From: Sphingobacterium sp. UBA7855 | Lineage (GTDB): Bacteria; Bacteroidota; Bacteroidia; Sphingobacteriales; Sphingobacteriaceae | Assembly: GCA_002500745.1 (NCBI GenBank) | Contig: DLST01000003.1 | Coordinates: forward strand, 1 to 14,676 | Direction: 5' to 3' | DNA: 14,676 bases | Shown here: positions 13,596 to 14,676 of the stretch, one piece after another | How the letters are laid out: each line of letters starts with the position of its first letter | Position numbering within the stretch: position 1 is the first letter of the stretch | The notes under the pieces: generated by a model | The model's database searches: none | What the model was told of the DNA's origin: nothing | What the model saw: the letters and a program-made list of their open reading frames with translations, nothing else | Program-made: the position numbers and the translations under genes

Positions 13596-14654
13596 ATGAC
13601 AAAATATCAAACACTTATTCCAAAACATTTTGAAGGTACAATTGACGGCAAAAACACGCATTTGCTCTTATTAAAAAATGAAGGGGGGATGCAAGTCCTC
13701 TTAACTGACTACGGTGCACGTATTGTCAGTATTTTGGTTCCTGACAACAAAGGAAATTTGGTAGACGTTGCACTGGGTTTTGATTCTATTCAGGCCTATC
13801 TTGATTCTGACGAGAAATACCATGGTTGTACTGCAGGGCGTTTCGCAAATCGCATTGCAGATGGTAAATTTGAACTCAACAGAAAACAGTATACACTCCC
13901 TCAAAACAATGGCAACAATTGTCTTCATGGCGGTATATCCGGTTTTCATGACAAGGTTTGGGATAGAAGGGTTACCTACCAATCGCACGTCGAATTTTAT
14001 TATGTTTCTCCAGATGGCGAGGAAGGCTTTCCTGGGAACCTAAAAGTGATGGTTTCCTATACCTTATCGCGAAATAATGAGATCATTATCAAATATCATG
14101 CGCAATCGGATGCCGATACACACATCAACTTAACTAACCATACATATTTCAATCTGGACGGAGAAGGTAGTGGTGACGTGTTGCAGCAGATCCTTCAGAT
14201 CAATTCAGATGAAGTTTTATTTGTAGACGAGAATCAGATACCGAATGCAATAGTACCAGTGGAGGGCACTGCCTTCGACTTTCGCACACCCAAACCTATT
14301 GTACAAGATATTACTGCAAATAACGAACAATTGATTGCTGCCAAAGGCTATGACCATTGTTATGTCAACAACCAGCCTATTTCGCAGCCTTGCGCAACGG
14401 TCTATTCAAAAAATACGGGCATTCAGCTGGATGTTTTTACCACTGAACCGGGTGTGCAGCTTTATACAGCAAATTGGATGACTGGAAATGATTTTGGCAA
14501 AAAAGGCCATAGGTATCTCCCTTATGCTGGATTCTGCCTTGAAACGCAGCATTTCCCGGATACGCCCAACCAAGAAGACTTTCCTCCTACTTTGTTGAAA
14601 GCCGGAGAGTCATTTGACTCCGAGACACACTTTAAGTTCTCAATAAAAAAATAA
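13596..14654 (+). CDS. galM: Aldose 1-epimerase (galactose mutarotase)
   Basis: This 352-residue protein interconverts the alpha and beta anomers of aldoses such as galactose and glucose. The family motifs are complete: GRFANRI (81-87), CLHGG with His111, NLTNHTYFNL (178-187) with the general acid His182, GYDH (251-254) with the substrate-binding Asp253, and CLETQHFPD (314-322) with the general base Glu316. Length is normal. There is no signal peptide, so it should be cytoplasmic, unlike some Bacteroidota paralogues that carry one. The short AGGGA site before the ATG supports this start. It is divergent from dgt and ends 22 bases before the window edge, so its downstream partners (possibly sugar uptake or galactose genes) are not visible. 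Confidence 0.93.
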   Translation: MTKYQTLIPKHFEGTIDGKNTHLLLLKNEGGMQVLLTDYGARIVSILVPDNKGNLVDVALGFDSIQAYLDSDEKYHGCTAGRFANRIADGKFELNRKQYTLPQNNGNNCLHGGISGFHDKVWDRRVTYQSHVEFYYVSPDGEEGFPGNLKVMVSYTLSRNNEIIIKYHAQSDADTHINLTNHTYFNLDGEGSGDVLQQILQINSDEVLFVDENQIPNAIVPVEGTAFDFRTPKPIVQDITANNEQLIAAKGYDHCYVNNQPISQPCATVYSKNTGIQLDVFTTEPGVQLYTANWMTGNDFGKKGHRYLPYAGFCLETQHFPDTPNQEDFPPTLLKAGESFDSETHFKFSIKK

Positions 14655-14676
14655 GAAAATATAACGGCCGGTAAGC

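Overview
The window looks like a chromosomal segment of a Bacteroidota bacterium, most likely of the Sphingobacteriaceae (Sphingobacterium-like). Three things point there: promoters of the Bacteroidota type (TTG, a 19-21 base spacer, then TAnnTTTG), almost no Shine-Dalgarno sequences, and the protein families present. These include a Bacteroidota-style secreted TonB C-terminal protein, a GbsR-family regulator and the TIGR01777 epimerase type. The assignment is by family recognition only; no database search was run.

Layout. Bases 1-871 carry no convincing gene. Two tandem promoter motifs (21-50 and 205-236) point left out of the window and resemble rRNA operon promoters. A GC-rich island follows (about 62% G+C over 301-540, counted by hand). 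Next is a long imperfect palindrome (553-650) with one arm expanded by 11-base repeats, then AT-rich sequence. From 872 to 5010 lies a lysine catabolism block: glutaryl-CoA dehydrogenase on the minus strand, divergent from an ALDH7-type aminoadipate semialdehyde dehydrogenase and lysine 6-aminotransferase. Together these account for the first two steps and a late step of L-lysine to crotonyl-CoA through 2-aminoadipate. A strong hairpin terminator (5015-5066) closes this operon.

From 5070 to 7421, three minus-strand genes (an unrecognised 327-residue protein, a secreted TonB C-terminal-domain protein and a SUFU-domain protein) may be read from one promoter at 7430-7459. Divergent from them, 7640-9816 is a tight plus-strand operon: a GbsR/MarR-type regulator, two small paralogous three-helix membrane proteins, and a TIGR01777-type NAD(P)-binding protein. 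This operon is the best candidate in the window for an undescribed system.

From 9850 to 13349 on the minus strand lie dgt (dNTP triphosphohydrolase) and topB (topoisomerase III), in that transcription order. They end in a hairpin that includes the topB stop codon. A 246-base gap with promoters on both strands separates dgt from galM (aldose 1-epimerase), which ends 22 bases before the window edge. No tRNA, CRISPR array, insertion sequence or prophage was seen.
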